Below, piece by piece: positions 1 to 9,364 of a stretch of 64,000 nucleotides of DNA; position 1 is the stretch's first letter, and each line of letters opens with the position of its first letter. A program made the position numbers and the translations under genes. Below the pieces are notes generated by a model. The model was given only the letters and a program-made list of their open reading frames with translations, did not search any database and was not told the DNA's origin. The stretch spans positions 3,557 through 67,556 of the forward strand of contig CAVBPX010000005.1 in assembly GCA_963597395.1 (NCBI GenBank), read 5' to 3'. Source of the stretch: Hallerella sp963597395. Lineage in GTDB: Bacteria; Fibrobacterota; Fibrobacteria; Fibrobacterales; Fibrobacteraceae.

Positions 1-2234
1 ACTTCTGGATCAAGGGCAAGCTCGGCGGCGAAAAGATCTACGTCGGCATTCTCGACAACCAGGGCAACGACATCAAGAGCCAGACAAAGCTCGGGCTCGG
101 CGACTGGATCGAGGGCGGCAAGATTTCGAACTCCGAATGGAAGCTCGCCAAGATTCCTCTGAAGAAGTTCTTTGACAAGGGCAAGGCCTGGGATGCGAAC
201 AAGCAGGCCGAAGTTGCGAAGGACGTCCAGTGGGACAAGATCCAGGAAATCCGCTTCTCGGTCGGCAAGGGCGAAAACCAGGGCGAACCGGGCAAGCCCG
301 CTCCCGTCACCATCTTCGTCGATCAGATTACGTTTACGGAAAACATCGACTGGGTCGATCCGGACCTCAAGTGGAACAACTTCAAGTCGAACGCTCCGGA
401 CCTCGTGCTTTCCGACTTCGAAGGCAAGTTCACCAAGGACAAGTGGGAACCGTCCAAGGGCCCGAAGTCCGTGGTCGAAGTCGAAGTGCCGTTCAAGACG
501 AGCCACCTCGACGGAAACAGCCTGAACATCAAGCACTTCCTTATGGCGGACTGGGTTGACGTCGTTCTCGACATGAAGAAGAACGGCCGCCCGGCAACGG
601 ATCGCGACTGGACAAAGCACTGGGGCATCATGTTCGATGTCTATTCCGAAAAGGCCTGGCAGTCGATCACCGTGCAGGTTTCCGACGCGGGCAACGAAAT
701 CTTCGTAGCGAACACGGGCGTTCCCAAAGGACGCACCACGGTGCTCGTTCCGTTCAAGAACTTCGGCAAGTTCCCCTACTACCAGCCGGCCGACGCCAAG
801 GAAAACGGCGTGTTCGACCTGAAGGGCGTCATCAGCCTCGACTTTAAGCCGGGCGGAGAAGGCACCGAAGGCAACTTCGAAATCGACAACATCAAGCTTA
901 CGAACCAGCGCGAAGTCAAGCAGAAGGAACGTCCGAAGGTCATCCCGGTCGTCGTCAAGGGCGAAAGCGACGTGCTGAACGAGCACATCTCGGACGGCCT
1001 CTTCGGCATCAACGTGGCCCTTTGGGACGGCGACATGCTCGACAACAAGAAGTTCAAGGTCCAGACTTCCGAATTCGTGAAGCGCATCAACCACGGCATC
1101 ATCCGTTATCCGGGCGGACTTCGCGCCGATGACGACCATTGGGAAGAGATTCTCAACAACAAGGACTGGATGGTCGATACGGACGAATTCCTCGACTGGC
1201 TGAAGAAGACCGGTTCAAACGCCATGTTCACCGTGAATTTCGGTTCGGGAACGGAAGCGGAAGCCGCCAAGTGGGTGAAGCACACGAACGTGGACAAGAA
1301 GGCCGGAATCATCTACTGGGAAATCGGCAACGAAATCTACGGTAACTGGCACCCGTATTACGAAAAGTACGGCAAGGACGGCGGTGAAATTTACGGCAAG
1401 CGCGCACGCAAGTTCATCGAAGCGATGAAGAAGGTCGACCCGACTATTAAGGTTGCGGTTCTGGGCGTTCTCGAAGGCGACTGGAACGAAAAGGTGCTGA
1501 AGGAAACCGGCGACATTGCCGACGGTCTCATCGTCCACCACTATCCGCAGCACTTCGGCGAAGAAAACGACTTTGCGATGCTCTCTTCCCCGCAGACGCT
1601 CCCGAAGATTTACGAACGTCTCCACAAGACGGTCGATAAGTGGACAAAGCACTTCAACAAGAAGAACAAGATCGAACTTTGGCTCACCGAATGGAACTCC
1701 GTCGATTTCAACCCGGGTCCGCAGACCATCGCGGTCGAAAACGGTCTCTTTGTCGCCGACTACCTCGGTATGCTCGCCACCGAAAACGTGGACAATGCAC
1801 AATACTGGGATGTTCACAACGACATGACTCCGGAAGGCGGCGACTACGGCTACCTGACCCGCTCCGGCGAAGAATGCATGAACTGTCCGCGTCCGAGCTA
1901 CTGGGCGTTCCAGATGGCTTCCGACGCTCTCCGCGGAAAGCTCTACAAGACAACCATCTCGGGTGACGAAGAAGCCCTCCTCACCGCCTACTACACGGTG
2001 AACGGCAAAAAGAAGTCCCTCCTCGTCGTGAACAAGAGCCCCTACAGCGACTTCGAAATGAAGCTCGACATTCCGGGATTCAAGGGCAAGGCCAATGTCC
2101 AGGTCCTCGATAAATCGACGGAAAAGCTGAAGGAAGGCTGGGCGAACGATCCTTCGAAGAAGGCGAAGACGGTTGACCTGTCGAAGCCGGTGAAGGTCGG
2201 AAAGCACAACCTCATGCTCATCACGCAGGAATAA
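1..2234 (+). CDS. GH51-type endoglucanase with CBM11-like modules, 5'-truncated
   Basis: Secreted plant cell-wall hydrolase, probably a GH51 endoglucanase resembling Fibrobacter Cel51A. The frame is open from base 3, so the N-terminus and signal peptide lie outside the window. Two beta-rich, Trp/Asp-rich modules come first (about bases 3-360 and 400-910) and look like CBM11-type carbohydrate-binding domains. The catalytic barrel follows: IIRYPGG near 1100, WEIGNE with the acid/base Glu at 1332-1334, and LTEWN with the nucleophile Glu at 1689-1691. The C-terminal beta domain ends at TAA 2234, followed by a strong terminator. Family assignment rests on motif recognition; alpha-L-arabinofuranosidase, the other GH51 activity, is the alternative. 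Confidence 0.78.
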   Translation, partial: FWIKGKLGGEKIYVGILDNQGNDIKSQTKLGLGDWIEGGKISNSEWKLAKIPLKKFFDKGKAWDANKQAEVAKDVQWDKIQEIRFSVGKGENQGEPGKPAPVTIFVDQITFTENIDWVDPDLKWNNFKSNAPDLVLSDFEGKFTKDKWEPSKGPKSVVEVEVPFKTSHLDGNSLNIKHFLMADWVDVVLDMKKNGRPATDRDWTKHWGIMFDVYSEKAWQSITVQVSDAGNEIFVANTGVPKGRTTVLVPFKNFGKFPYYQPADAKENGVFDLKGVISLDFKPGGEGTEGNFEIDNIKLTNQREVKQKERPKVIPVVVKGESDVLNEHISDGLFGINVALWDGDMLDNKKFKVQTSEFVKRINHGIIRYPGGLRADDDHWEEILNNKDWMVDTDEFLDWLKKTGSNAMFTVNFGSGTEAEAAKWVKHTNVDKKAGIIYWEIGNEIYGNWHPYYEKYGKDGGEIYGKRARKFIEAMKKVDPTIKVAVLGVLEGDWNEKVLKETGDIADGLIVHHYPQHFGEENDFAMLSSPQTLPKIYERLHKTVDKWTKHFNKKNKIELWLTEWNSVDFNPGPQTIAVENGLFVADYLGMLATENVDNAQYWDVHNDMTPEGGDYGYLTRSGEECMNCPRPSYWAFQMASDALRGKLYKTTISGDEEALLTAYYTVNGKKKSLLVVNKSPYSDFEMKLDIPGFKGKANVQVLDKSTEKLKEGWANDPSKKAKTVDLSKPVKVGKHNLMLITQE

Positions 2235-2257
2235 TCCCCCGCGGATGTAAAATTCGG

Positions 2258-2287
2258 AAAGCCCCGGCCCTGCCGGGGCTTTTCTTT
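2258..2287 (+). terminator. Rho-independent terminator after the GH51 gene
   Basis: A perfect 10-bp GC-rich stem (2259-2268 with 2272-2281) has a 3-nt loop and is followed by a T-rich run. It closes the GH51 transcript 24 bases after its stop codon. Confidence 0.9.
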
Positions 2288-2449
2288 TGCCGTCCCCAAT
2301 TTTCCGCATGGAACATTTCAATTTCAGCCGATTTTTATATTTAGAAAAAGTGCCAACTTCAGCGGTTTTATGAAATGAAGTGCCCGACAATTTCTGGGAC
2401 TGGAATACATTTCCAAAATTTGATGTATATTTTTGAAAGAGGTGATTTT

Positions 2450-3112
2450 ATGGCAATGAGAACTTTCATTCTTATACTGATGCTCGGGGCGGCGCTTTGC
2501 AGCGCCAAAAATATCCTTTGCAAAAACGACAAGGCGCACTCGTTTACCTTCCATAAATGCTATGCGGAAGACGATTTTCGCTCCGTCCATCTTTTTATGT
2601 TTTGGCCCACATACCCGGACGGAAGCAGGTACGCGTCTAGCGGGACCGCCTCCTGGGACAACAAGACCCGTTTCGACGAAACAAAATTTACAACGTTCAC
2701 GGAAAACGACATCGTCTATAAGGTCACTCCGCAAATGCACTACGAATGTTCCTACAAGGTCATCCCGTCCGACAAGCTCGCAAAAAAATTCAAGAACTCC
2801 TTTAGTCTGTACTCTCTCAATGATGCCGAATACTACATCGTATTCTACAGCAACTGCGGCTATGCGCCGGGCCGCTTCGCCGATACGACCTTTGCCGAAA
2901 CCAAGCGCCAGCGCTATTCCTACGCATCCTCTTCGGACGCATTTTCCAACGTTCTCGCAGCCAAAAACATGGAAGACATCGCCTATCCCTGGAAATTTTT
3001 TCGCGAAGACGGAACGCTCCGTTTTCAGGGCACAGAAAAGGAAGGCATTTGCTATGACGCAACCGGGATGAAGAGGACGAAACGCGTGACAAGTCCCGAA
3101 TATTGCAAATAG
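2450..3112 (+). CDS. Hypothetical secreted protein (220 aa)
   Basis: No family recognised. The start is ATG 2450, placed behind the Shine-Dalgarno AAAGAGGTG; a second in-frame ATG at 2456 is possible. The upstream in-frame ATG at 2375 lacks an RBS. Residues 1-20 form a signal peptide (hydrophobic FILILMLGAALCSA). The mature protein is rich in Lys, Tyr and Phe and has several Cys residues that could form disulfides. It is monocistronic, flanked by terminators on both sides. A periplasmic or surface protein of unknown role is the most that can be said. Confidence 0.7.
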   Translation: MAMRTFILILMLGAALCSAKNILCKNDKAHSFTFHKCYAEDDFRSVHLFMFWPTYPDGSRYASSGTASWDNKTRFDETKFTTFTENDIVYKVTPQMHYECSYKVIPSDKLAKKFKNSFSLYSLNDAEYYIVFYSNCGYAPGRFADTTFAETKRQRYSYASSSDAFSNVLAAKNMEDIAYPWKFFREDGTLRFQGTEKEGICYDATGMKRTKRVTSPEYCK

Positions 3113-3120
3113 GGCTTTAA

Positions 3121-3146
3121 AAGTCGCCCGCAAAGCGACCTTTTTC
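3121..3146 (+). terminator. Probable terminator after the hypothetical secreted gene
   Basis: A 5-6 bp stem (GTCGC 3123-3127 with GCGAC 3135-3139) is followed by a run of five T. It lies just after the stop codon at 3112. Confidence 0.65.
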
Positions 3147-3192
3147 GTTTGACGCCAGGCTATATTTTGAGCATTCAAAAGGAGAAATTTTT

Positions 3193-4434
3193 ATGAGCAG
3201 AACCGAATTTACGCCCGAAAAAGTCTTTGCGCCTCTCGCCCCGAACGAAATTTTCGTTTTTGGAAGTAACCTCGCTGGACATCACGGTGGAGGCGCGGCA
3301 CGGGCCGCCTGCAAATATTTTGGAGCCGTCTGGGGCCGCGGCACAGGCCTTCAGGGAAATAGCTATGCCATTCCAACCATGCAGGGAGGTGTCGAAACCA
3401 TCCGGCCCTATGTCGATGAGTTTATCCTTTTTGCCAAGGCATATCCGCAATTGCGGTTTCTGGTGACGCCTATCGGCTGCGGAGTCGCAGGGTTTAGGCC
3501 CGCGGAGATAGCCCCGCTTTTTAGGGAGGCGCTCGACCTCGAAAACGTGATTCTTCCAAGACCCTTTGTGGAAATTCTCTCGGGAGCTTCCACCGTGACG
3601 GAGACGCGCGACGAGCGCAAGGCGCGCCTGGTGAACGTTTTTCGGGACACGCTTTCGATGATTGACGAGAGCGACGCCCTGAAGGCTTCGGTCGAATGGT
3701 CCAGGGCGCTCACAAGGTTTTACGCGGAGTATGACTTTCCCGCCGTCCATAAACAGCTCGGGAAGCGGGCAAGGATTTCGGTCACGAATCACCGGACTTT
3801 TGAAGCCGCGGGACTTTTAGCGGCGCAAAATCCCGGAAAACGCATCGCGGTGCTGAACTTTGCCTCGGCGACAACCCCCGGCGGCGGCGTAAAAAGCGGA
3901 AGCGGCGCACAGGAAGAAAGCCTTTGCCGCTGTTCCACGCTGTATCCCGTTCTGAGCCAAAAAGAACTGTTTTCGAAGTATTACGAGTTTCACCGCTACC
4001 GGAACGACCCCCAAAGGCTCTACTCGGACGCTTGCATCTATTCGCCGGACATTCAGGTGATAAAGTCCGACGGAAACACCCCCGAAAGGCTCCCCGAAAA
4101 TCAATGGTTCAAAGCGGACGTCATCACGTGCGCGGCGCCGAACTTTCGAAACGCCACTCCCCTGCCGGATACGGAACTTTATAATCTGCATTTCAAACGC
4201 GGACGAAAAATTCTCGACGTGGCCCTTGCGGGCGGAGCCGAATGCCTTGTCCTCGGAGCCTTCGGCTGCGGAGCCTTCCGAAACAATCCTGAAATTGTCG
4301 CGCGGGCCTATGCAGCGCTGATGGAAGAATACCGTGAAGCCTTTGACACCGTGGAATTTGCCGTCTTCTACTTTGGAAACGAAGTGACGAACTTCGACGC
4401 ATTCCAGAAAGCGCTGGGAAGCCTTGCGGATTAA
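3193..4434 (+). CDS. Two-domain ADP-ribose protein: macro-like domain plus TIGR02452/PARG-like domain
   Basis: Likely binds or removes ADP-ribose. Residues about 18-130 match the macro-like 'A1S_2505' type (FVFGSNLAGHHGGGAA, SYAIPT, TPIGCGVAG). Residues about 195-400 match the TIGR02452 family related to bacterial poly(ADP-ribose) glycohydrolase. The PARG signature GGG-x7-QEE is present as G230-G232 and Q240-E241-E242, the two Glu being the catalytic pair in characterised PARGs. A late GAFGCGAFRN loop completes the fold. The start follows a good RBS (AGGAGA). The gene stands alone between terminators, so neighbours give no partner. Having both domains in one chain suggests a reader-eraser of ADP-ribosylation; the substrate is unknown. 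Confidence 0.75.
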   Translation: MSRTEFTPEKVFAPLAPNEIFVFGSNLAGHHGGGAARAACKYFGAVWGRGTGLQGNSYAIPTMQGGVETIRPYVDEFILFAKAYPQLRFLVTPIGCGVAGFRPAEIAPLFREALDLENVILPRPFVEILSGASTVTETRDERKARLVNVFRDTLSMIDESDALKASVEWSRALTRFYAEYDFPAVHKQLGKRARISVTNHRTFEAAGLLAAQNPGKRIAVLNFASATTPGGGVKSGSGAQEESLCRCSTLYPVLSQKELFSKYYEFHRYRNDPQRLYSDACIYSPDIQVIKSDGNTPERLPENQWFKADVITCAAPNFRNATPLPDTELYNLHFKRGRKILDVALAGGAECLVLGAFGCGAFRNNPEIVARAYAALMEEYREAFDTVEFAVFYFGNEVTNFDAFQKALGSLAD

Positions 4435-4466
4435 GCTTCCGCGGATTTTTCAAAACCTCAAAGTAA

Positions 4467-4497
4467 AAAAGTTCCCCGCAATGCGGGGAACTTTTGA
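4467..4497. terminator. Bidirectional terminator between the PARG-like gene and gyrA
   Basis: A perfect 13-bp stem (4467-4479 with 4483-4495) has a 3-nt loop and an A-tract on one side, T-tract on the other, so it can end transcription from both convergent genes. Confidence 0.9.
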
Positions 4498-4514
4498 TTT
4501 TTTCCGAAAGGCCC

Positions 4515-7211
4515 TTACGAATCGGACTTTTCTTCCGTTCCTTCGGCGGGTTCGGAAGATTCGGGAGCGTCCGAAGACTCGACAGGAACTTCGCCGTCCG
4601 CCGCTTCGGAGGCCGTCTGGCCTTCGGCACTTTCCTGTTCGATATCGTCACTGCTCGGGAGCGCGGTCGCGTCCTGAACCTTGTCGCTTTCCGAAAGGGT
4701 AATCGCCTTGACGCCCTGTGAAACGCGACCCGTGAGACGGATGCTCTCGACCGGAATCCGGATGACCTGGCCTTCACGGCTTGTGATAATCAGGTCGTAA
4801 TCGTCCGCGACGCTTTCGACGAACACGGCGTCGCCCGTTTTTTCGGTGATGTTCAGGTTGCGGACACCCTTTCCTCCGCGACGCGTGATGCGGTAGGCCG
4901 CGGGTTCGGACCGCTTGCCGTAGCCGTTTTCGCTCACGGTCAAAACCTTGCGATCGGACCTGAGCCACAGAAGCGCGATGACCTCGTCGCCTTCCGCAAG
5001 ACGGATTCCGCGGACACCGTGCGTTCCACGTCCCATGGCGCGGAAGCAGGAAATGGGGAACGTCAGTGCCTGTCCCTTCTTCGTTGCGAGCATCAGCAGA
5101 TCCTTTGCCATGTTTGCGCTGTCAACGGGCTCTTCCTGGGATTCGGAATCGGATTCTTCCGGTTCGTTTATGTCCGCGGGTTCGATTTCTTCGCCACGGG
5201 CGGCGGCTTCCATTTCCTCGGCCGTCACGCCGACTAGCACCACCTTCACCAATTCGTCGCCTTCATCAAGCGTAATCGCGTTGACGCCGGCTCGGCGCGG
5301 ATTCGAGAAGAGATTCAGGTCCATCTTGTTCACGATGCCGTTCTTTGTCGCAAAGACGAGGCAGTTGTAACCGCCGAACTTGCGGACCGGGACGATGGCC
5401 GAAACCTTTTCGCCCTGTTCGAGCTGCACGAAGTTCACTATCGGGCGGCCCTTGCCGTTCCGGGAACCTTCCGGCAGGCGATAGACCTTTGTCCAGTAAA
5501 CGCGTCCCTTGTTCGTGAAGACGAGAAGGAAGCTGTGCGTGCTTGCGGTAAAGATGGTCTGGACGTTGTCCTCGTCCTTGAGGCTCGCACCGATGATGCC
5601 CTTTCCGCCGCGGTTCTGCGCCTTGAACGTATCGATTGGAAGGCGCTTGATGTAGCCTTCGCGGCTGAGGGTAATCACCTGTTCCTCTTCGGGAATGAGG
5701 TCTTCCGAGTCATAGTCCTGGACGGCCGCTTCGATGGACGTGCGACGGTCGTCGCCGTATTTGGCGGCAATCGCGTCGAGGGCGTCGAGGACTATCTGTA
5801 CGCGGCGTTCCTTGCGGGCGACGATGTCTTCGAGGTCCTGGACCGTTGCAACGAGCTGCTGGAATTCCGCTTCGAGCTTCTCGATTTCGAGGCCCGTCAA
5901 GCGCTTGAGCTGCATATCGACGATGGCCTGGGCCTGGATGTCGTCGAACGAGAACCTTTCGCAAAGGGCCTTTTTCGCGGCGTCCGTATTTTCGGACGTC
6001 TTGATAATCGAAATAATTTCGTCGATATTGTTCTTGTCGCACGCGATGCGGAGCGCTTCGAGAATGTGCATCCGGGCGCGGGCCTTTTTGAGGTCGAACT
6101 GCGTGCGGCGGAGAATCACTTCGAGGCGATGATCGACATAGTGGCGGATCATGTCCTTGAGCGTAAGCAGCGTGGGCTGCGTGCGGTTGACCATCGCGAG
6201 GTTGTAGATTCCGAACGTATCCTCGAGCTGCGTGTATTTGTACAGATTGTTCAGAACGATGTCGCCCTGGAAGTCGCGCTTGATATCGACCACGATGCGC
6301 ATGCCGTCGCGGTCGGATTCGTCGCGGATATCGCTGATGCCGTCAATTCTCTTGTCGCGGACGAGGTCGGCCATGTTCTTCACGAGCATCGCCTTGTTCA
6401 CCATATACGGAATTTCGCTGATAATCAGGTGCTCGCGGTCCTTGGCGTCCTTTTCGATTTCGACGCGAGCGCGGACGCGGACCTTGCCGCGACCCGTGAG
6501 ATAGGCGTCGCGGATGCCGGCCTTGCCACAAATGATGCCGCCCGTCGGGAAGTCCGGGCCGGAAACATAGTTCAAAAGCTCTTCGCATTCGATGTCGTTG
6601 TTTGCGCAATAGGCGTGGATGGCGTTCGTGATTTCGCGCAAATTGTGCGGCGGAATGTTTGTCGCCATGCCGACGGCAATGCCCGAGGAACCGTTGACGA
6701 GAAGGTTCGGGAACGCGGACGGGAGAACCAGCGGTTCGTCGAGCGTCTCGTCGTAGTTCTTGCCCATATCGACCGTGTCCTTGTCGAGGTCTTCGAGCAT
6801 CATCTCGCCGAACTTGGACATTTTCGCTTCGGTGTAACGCATTGCAGCCGCACTGTCGCCGTCAACGGAGCCGAAGTTTCCCTGGCCGCGGACAAGCGGA
6901 TAGCGGAGCGAAAAGTCCTGCGCCATGCGGACAAGCGTATCATAGGCAGCGGAGTCGCCATGCGGATGATATTTACCGATGACTTCACCGACAATACGCG
7001 CGGACTTCATCGTCCTCGCCTCGGCGGTAAGGCCGAGCTTGTGCATTGCAAAGAGCACACGACGGTGAACGGGCTTTAGGCCGTCCCGCACATCGGGAAG
7101 CGCACGCGCGACAATGACGCTCATCGAATAGCGCAGGTAGCAGTCCTGCATGTCCCGTTCGATTAGCGATTCGTAATGGGTACCCGGAGTCAGTTTGATG
7201 TTTTCTGCCAT
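4515..7211 (-). CDS. gyrA: DNA gyrase subunit A
   Basis: Breakage-reunion subunit of DNA gyrase (898 aa), which introduces negative supercoils with GyrB. The winged-helix/tower region carries the catalytic tyrosine in AAMRYTEAKM (Y126). The quinolone region reads HPHGDSAAYD with Ser87 and Asp91, the wild-type residues at the positions of E. coli S83 and D87. The C-terminal beta-pinwheel repeats include a GyrA box of the form QNRGGKG. The last ~45 residues are an acidic Glu/Ser/Asp tail. The start is supported by a GAAGGA RBS. gyrB is not in the window. surE lies immediately upstream on the same strand, 13 bases away. Confidence 0.97.
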   Translation of the reverse strand: MAENIKLTPGTHYESLIERDMQDCYLRYSMSVIVARALPDVRDGLKPVHRRVLFAMHKLGLTAEARTMKSARIVGEVIGKYHPHGDSAAYDTLVRMAQDFSLRYPLVRGQGNFGSVDGDSAAAMRYTEAKMSKFGEMMLEDLDKDTVDMGKNYDETLDEPLVLPSAFPNLLVNGSSGIAVGMATNIPPHNLREITNAIHAYCANNDIECEELLNYVSGPDFPTGGIICGKAGIRDAYLTGRGKVRVRARVEIEKDAKDREHLIISEIPYMVNKAMLVKNMADLVRDKRIDGISDIRDESDRDGMRIVVDIKRDFQGDIVLNNLYKYTQLEDTFGIYNLAMVNRTQPTLLTLKDMIRHYVDHRLEVILRRTQFDLKKARARMHILEALRIACDKNNIDEIISIIKTSENTDAAKKALCERFSFDDIQAQAIVDMQLKRLTGLEIEKLEAEFQQLVATVQDLEDIVARKERRVQIVLDALDAIAAKYGDDRRTSIEAAVQDYDSEDLIPEEEQVITLSREGYIKRLPIDTFKAQNRGGKGIIGASLKDEDNVQTIFTASTHSFLLVFTNKGRVYWTKVYRLPEGSRNGKGRPIVNFVQLEQGEKVSAIVPVRKFGGYNCLVFATKNGIVNKMDLNLFSNPRRAGVNAITLDEGDELVKVVLVGVTAEEMEAAARGEEIEPADINEPEESDSESQEEPVDSANMAKDLLMLATKKGQALTFPISCFRAMGRGTHGVRGIRLAEGDEVIALLWLRSDRKVLTVSENGYGKRSEPAAYRITRRGGKGVRNLNITEKTGDAVFVESVADDYDLIITSREGQVIRIPVESIRLTGRVSQGVKAITLSESDKVQDATALPSSDDIEQESAEGQTASEAADGEVPVESSDAPESSEPAEGTEEKSDS

Positions 7212-7224
7212 GATTTTCCTTCGT

Positions 7225-8010
7225 TTATTCCAATTCTAATTTTCCAAAACTTTTTGCAATTGTCTTTTCGACAGCGGAAAGTTCCGAGCGGGCCGTCTGG
7301 TCGATGGTCATCGGGGTGACGGTCGCATACCCGCGGAGGAGCATATCGTCGTCGGAATCCGCAATAAAATGCTCCGAAGATTTCCAGCCTTCGAGAAAAT
7401 ACTTGCCGTCCCTTTCCACATAGCGGTCCGTGAACATCGAGAGGTTCTGCACGGCAGCCCGGTAGCCGCGAAACGGAACCGTTTCCGTCGGAAAGTTGAC
7501 GTTCCAGATTGTGTTCGGGGAAATTTCCCTGTAAAGCGCAAGCTCAACGAACTTTGCGGCAAACCGGCAAAGCTCGGACAGGGACTTTTCCGTCGCATCC
7601 GCGGAAAGCGAAAGCGCAAGCCCCGGGCATCCCCAGAGGGCCGCTTCCCGCGCACCGGCCACGGTTCCCGAATAGAGGGACGAGACGCCCGCGTTTTCGC
7701 CCCTGTTCGGGCCCGAAATGACGCAGGCAATAGGACGGTCGTGAAAAAGATTCCGAAGCCCCATCTTGGTGCAGTCGGCGGGAGTTCCCGTCATCGCAAA
7801 AAATTCAAAGGGATGGTCGCCCGGAACGCGCCAAACCTCGTGCCCCAGAAATCCGTGGAACGCATGGGAGACGCCGCTTTGCTCCGTCTCGGGAGCGATG
7901 ACGAGGACGTGCGCGACCTTCGAAAGGGCATGCGCAAGGGAAACCAGCGCAGCGCTCTGATAGCCGTCGTCATTCGTCAGCAGGATTTGAGGAAAAGGCT
8001 CGTTCGACAT
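7225..8010 (-). CDS. surE: 5'/3'-nucleotidase SurE
   Basis: Metal-dependent nucleoside-monophosphate phosphatase of the SurE family (261 aa). The N-terminal metal motif LTNDDGYQS and the active-site loop SGPNRGENAG are clear. The ATG at 8010 was chosen because the family begins just before LLTNDDG; the longer in-frame extension would run into the hisS promoter. No Shine-Dalgarno is visible. Instead a -10-like TATCTT (plus-strand 8020-8025) sits 9 nt before the ATG, suggesting a leaderless or nearly leaderless mRNA. It is divergent from hisS and co-directional with gyrA. Confidence 0.93.
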   Translation of the reverse strand: MSNEPFPQILLTNDDGYQSAALVSLAHALSKVAHVLVIAPETEQSGVSHAFHGFLGHEVWRVPGDHPFEFFAMTGTPADCTKMGLRNLFHDRPIACVISGPNRGENAGVSSLYSGTVAGAREAALWGCPGLALSLSADATEKSLSELCRFAAKFVELALYREISPNTIWNVNFPTETVPFRGYRAAVQNLSMFTDRYVERDGKYFLEGWKSSEHFIADSDDDMLLRGYATVTPMTIDQTARSELSAVEKTIAKSFGKLELE

Positions 8011-8071
8011 TACCCGATAAAGATAGAAAATGAACACGCTTTTGTTTTGCTTTTTGCTACCTTTTACGCGT
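8011..8071. promoter_or_regulatory. Divergent surE/hisS promoter region with start-proximal -10 hexamers
   Basis: Only 61 bases separate the two start codons. Each strand has a -10-like hexamer close to its ATG: TATCTT for surE (9 nt gap) and TACCTT at 8058-8063 for hisS (8 nt gap). Neither gene shows a Shine-Dalgarno. Convincing -35 boxes are not obvious. Confidence 0.45.
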
Positions 8072-9358
8072 ATGACGACAAAAATGCAAACGCCGCCGCT
8101 TCCCAAGGGAACGCGCGATTTTTACCCCGAATCCATGCGGATTCAGAACTACATCTTTGACACGTGGCGCAAGGCCGCCCTCCGGTTCGGCTACGAAGAA
8201 TACGAAGGCCCGATGTTCGAACATCTGGAGCTTTACACCGGCAAATCGGGCGACGAAATTGTGAGCCAGCTGTATGACTTTATGGACAAAGGCGGACGTC
8301 ACATCGCGCTTCGGCCCGAAATGACGCCGACGCTCGCGCGGCTCGTCATCCAAAAGGGAAACTCCCTGAAAAAGCCATTCAAATGGTTCAGCATGCCGCG
8401 GCTTTTCCGCTACGAGCGCGCCCAGAAGGGACGTCTCCGCGAATTTTTCCAGCTCAACCTCGACATCATCGGAACGGAGAGCATCTACGCCGAAGCGGAC
8501 CTCCTTTCCGCCATCGCCTCGATGCTCAAGGACTTCGGGCTTGCCGAGGACGATTTTTGCATCGGGGTTTCCAGCCGAAAGCTTCTGAACGCCTTCCTCG
8601 AAGAGATTGGCGTCCTGGACGCGTCCAAGGTTTACCCGGTTCTCGACCGCCGTCTGAAAATCGAGAAAAAGGACTTTTACGCGGAACTTTCGGAAGCGGG
8701 CCTTTCGGAAGAACAGACGCAGAAGCTCGATGGCCTGATGGACTCGAAGAGCATTGACGAAGTGGCCGAAAAGATTCACGGCGAAGCGTCCGTTTCGGCC
8801 CTCGACGAAATCCGGCAGCTGTTCAAGACGCTCGAACATTCCGGAGCGGCCCGTTCCGTCGCCCTGGATCTTTCGATTGTCCGCGGGCTCGCCTACTACA
8901 CGGGCATCGTCTTCGAAGTCTTCGACAAGGGAAAATCCATGCGCGCGATCGCGGGCGGCGGACGCTACGACAGCCTCACCGAAAAACTCGGCGGACAAAA
9001 GGTTCCGGGCGTCGGATTCGGCATGGGCGACGTCGTCCTCGCGAACCTTCTCGAAGAACGCGGGCTGCTCCCTTCCAAAAAGCAGTCGCTCGACTTCTTT
9101 GTCGCAAGCTTCACAAACGACATGGACAAAATTTTCGAAGTCGCAAGCGAACTTCGCAGGCGCGGTTTCAACGTGGGGCATCCGCTCGCTCAGGCAAAGC
9201 TCGGCAAGCAAATGGAACAGGCAAACGCGCAAGGAGCAAAAGTCGTCGTCTATGTCGATGGCGAAAAGGCTCCCGAAAACGGCTACGAATACAAGGTCCT
9301 TTCGACCGGAGTTTCCGGAGCGGGAACGCTCGAAGAGATTGCCAAAGTCGAAGGATGA
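8072..9358 (+). CDS. hisS: Histidyl-tRNA synthetase
   Basis: Class II aminoacyl-tRNA synthetase charging tRNA-His (428 aa). The N-terminus PPLPKGTRDFYP is typical. Motif 2 appears as FRYERAQKGRLREFFQ, the histidine-binding signature as GLAYYTGIVFEVFD, and motif 3 near GGGRYD. A C-terminal anticodon-binding domain follows. ATG 8072 is preferred over the upstream ATG at 8030, whose 14-residue extension is hydrophobic and would overlap the promoter. ATG 8084 is an alternative. The downstream SGNH gene starts 6 bases after the stop, so hisS probably leads that operon. Confidence 0.96.
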   Translation: MTTKMQTPPLPKGTRDFYPESMRIQNYIFDTWRKAALRFGYEEYEGPMFEHLELYTGKSGDEIVSQLYDFMDKGGRHIALRPEMTPTLARLVIQKGNSLKKPFKWFSMPRLFRYERAQKGRLREFFQLNLDIIGTESIYAEADLLSAIASMLKDFGLAEDDFCIGVSSRKLLNAFLEEIGVLDASKVYPVLDRRLKIEKKDFYAELSEAGLSEEQTQKLDGLMDSKSIDEVAEKIHGEASVSALDEIRQLFKTLEHSGAARSVALDLSIVRGLAYYTGIVFEVFDKGKSMRAIAGGGRYDSLTEKLGGQKVPGVGFGMGDVVLANLLEERGLLPSKKQSLDFFVASFTNDMDKIFEVASELRRRGFNVGHPLAQAKLGKQMEQANAQGAKVVVYVDGEKAPENGYEYKVLSTGVSGAGTLEEIAKVEG

Positions 9359-9364
9359 CGTCCG

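Noticed and set aside
3149..3166. TTGACG and TATATT before the PARG-like gene as a promoter
   Set aside because: The spacer is only 6 bases. TATATT may still be a -10, but no matching -35 was found at 16-18 bases, so no promoter was called.
5535..7079. Long open frame (514 aa) antisense to gyrA
   Set aside because: Shadow of GC-biased codons in gyrA; low-complexity translation, no RBS, no recognisable domain.
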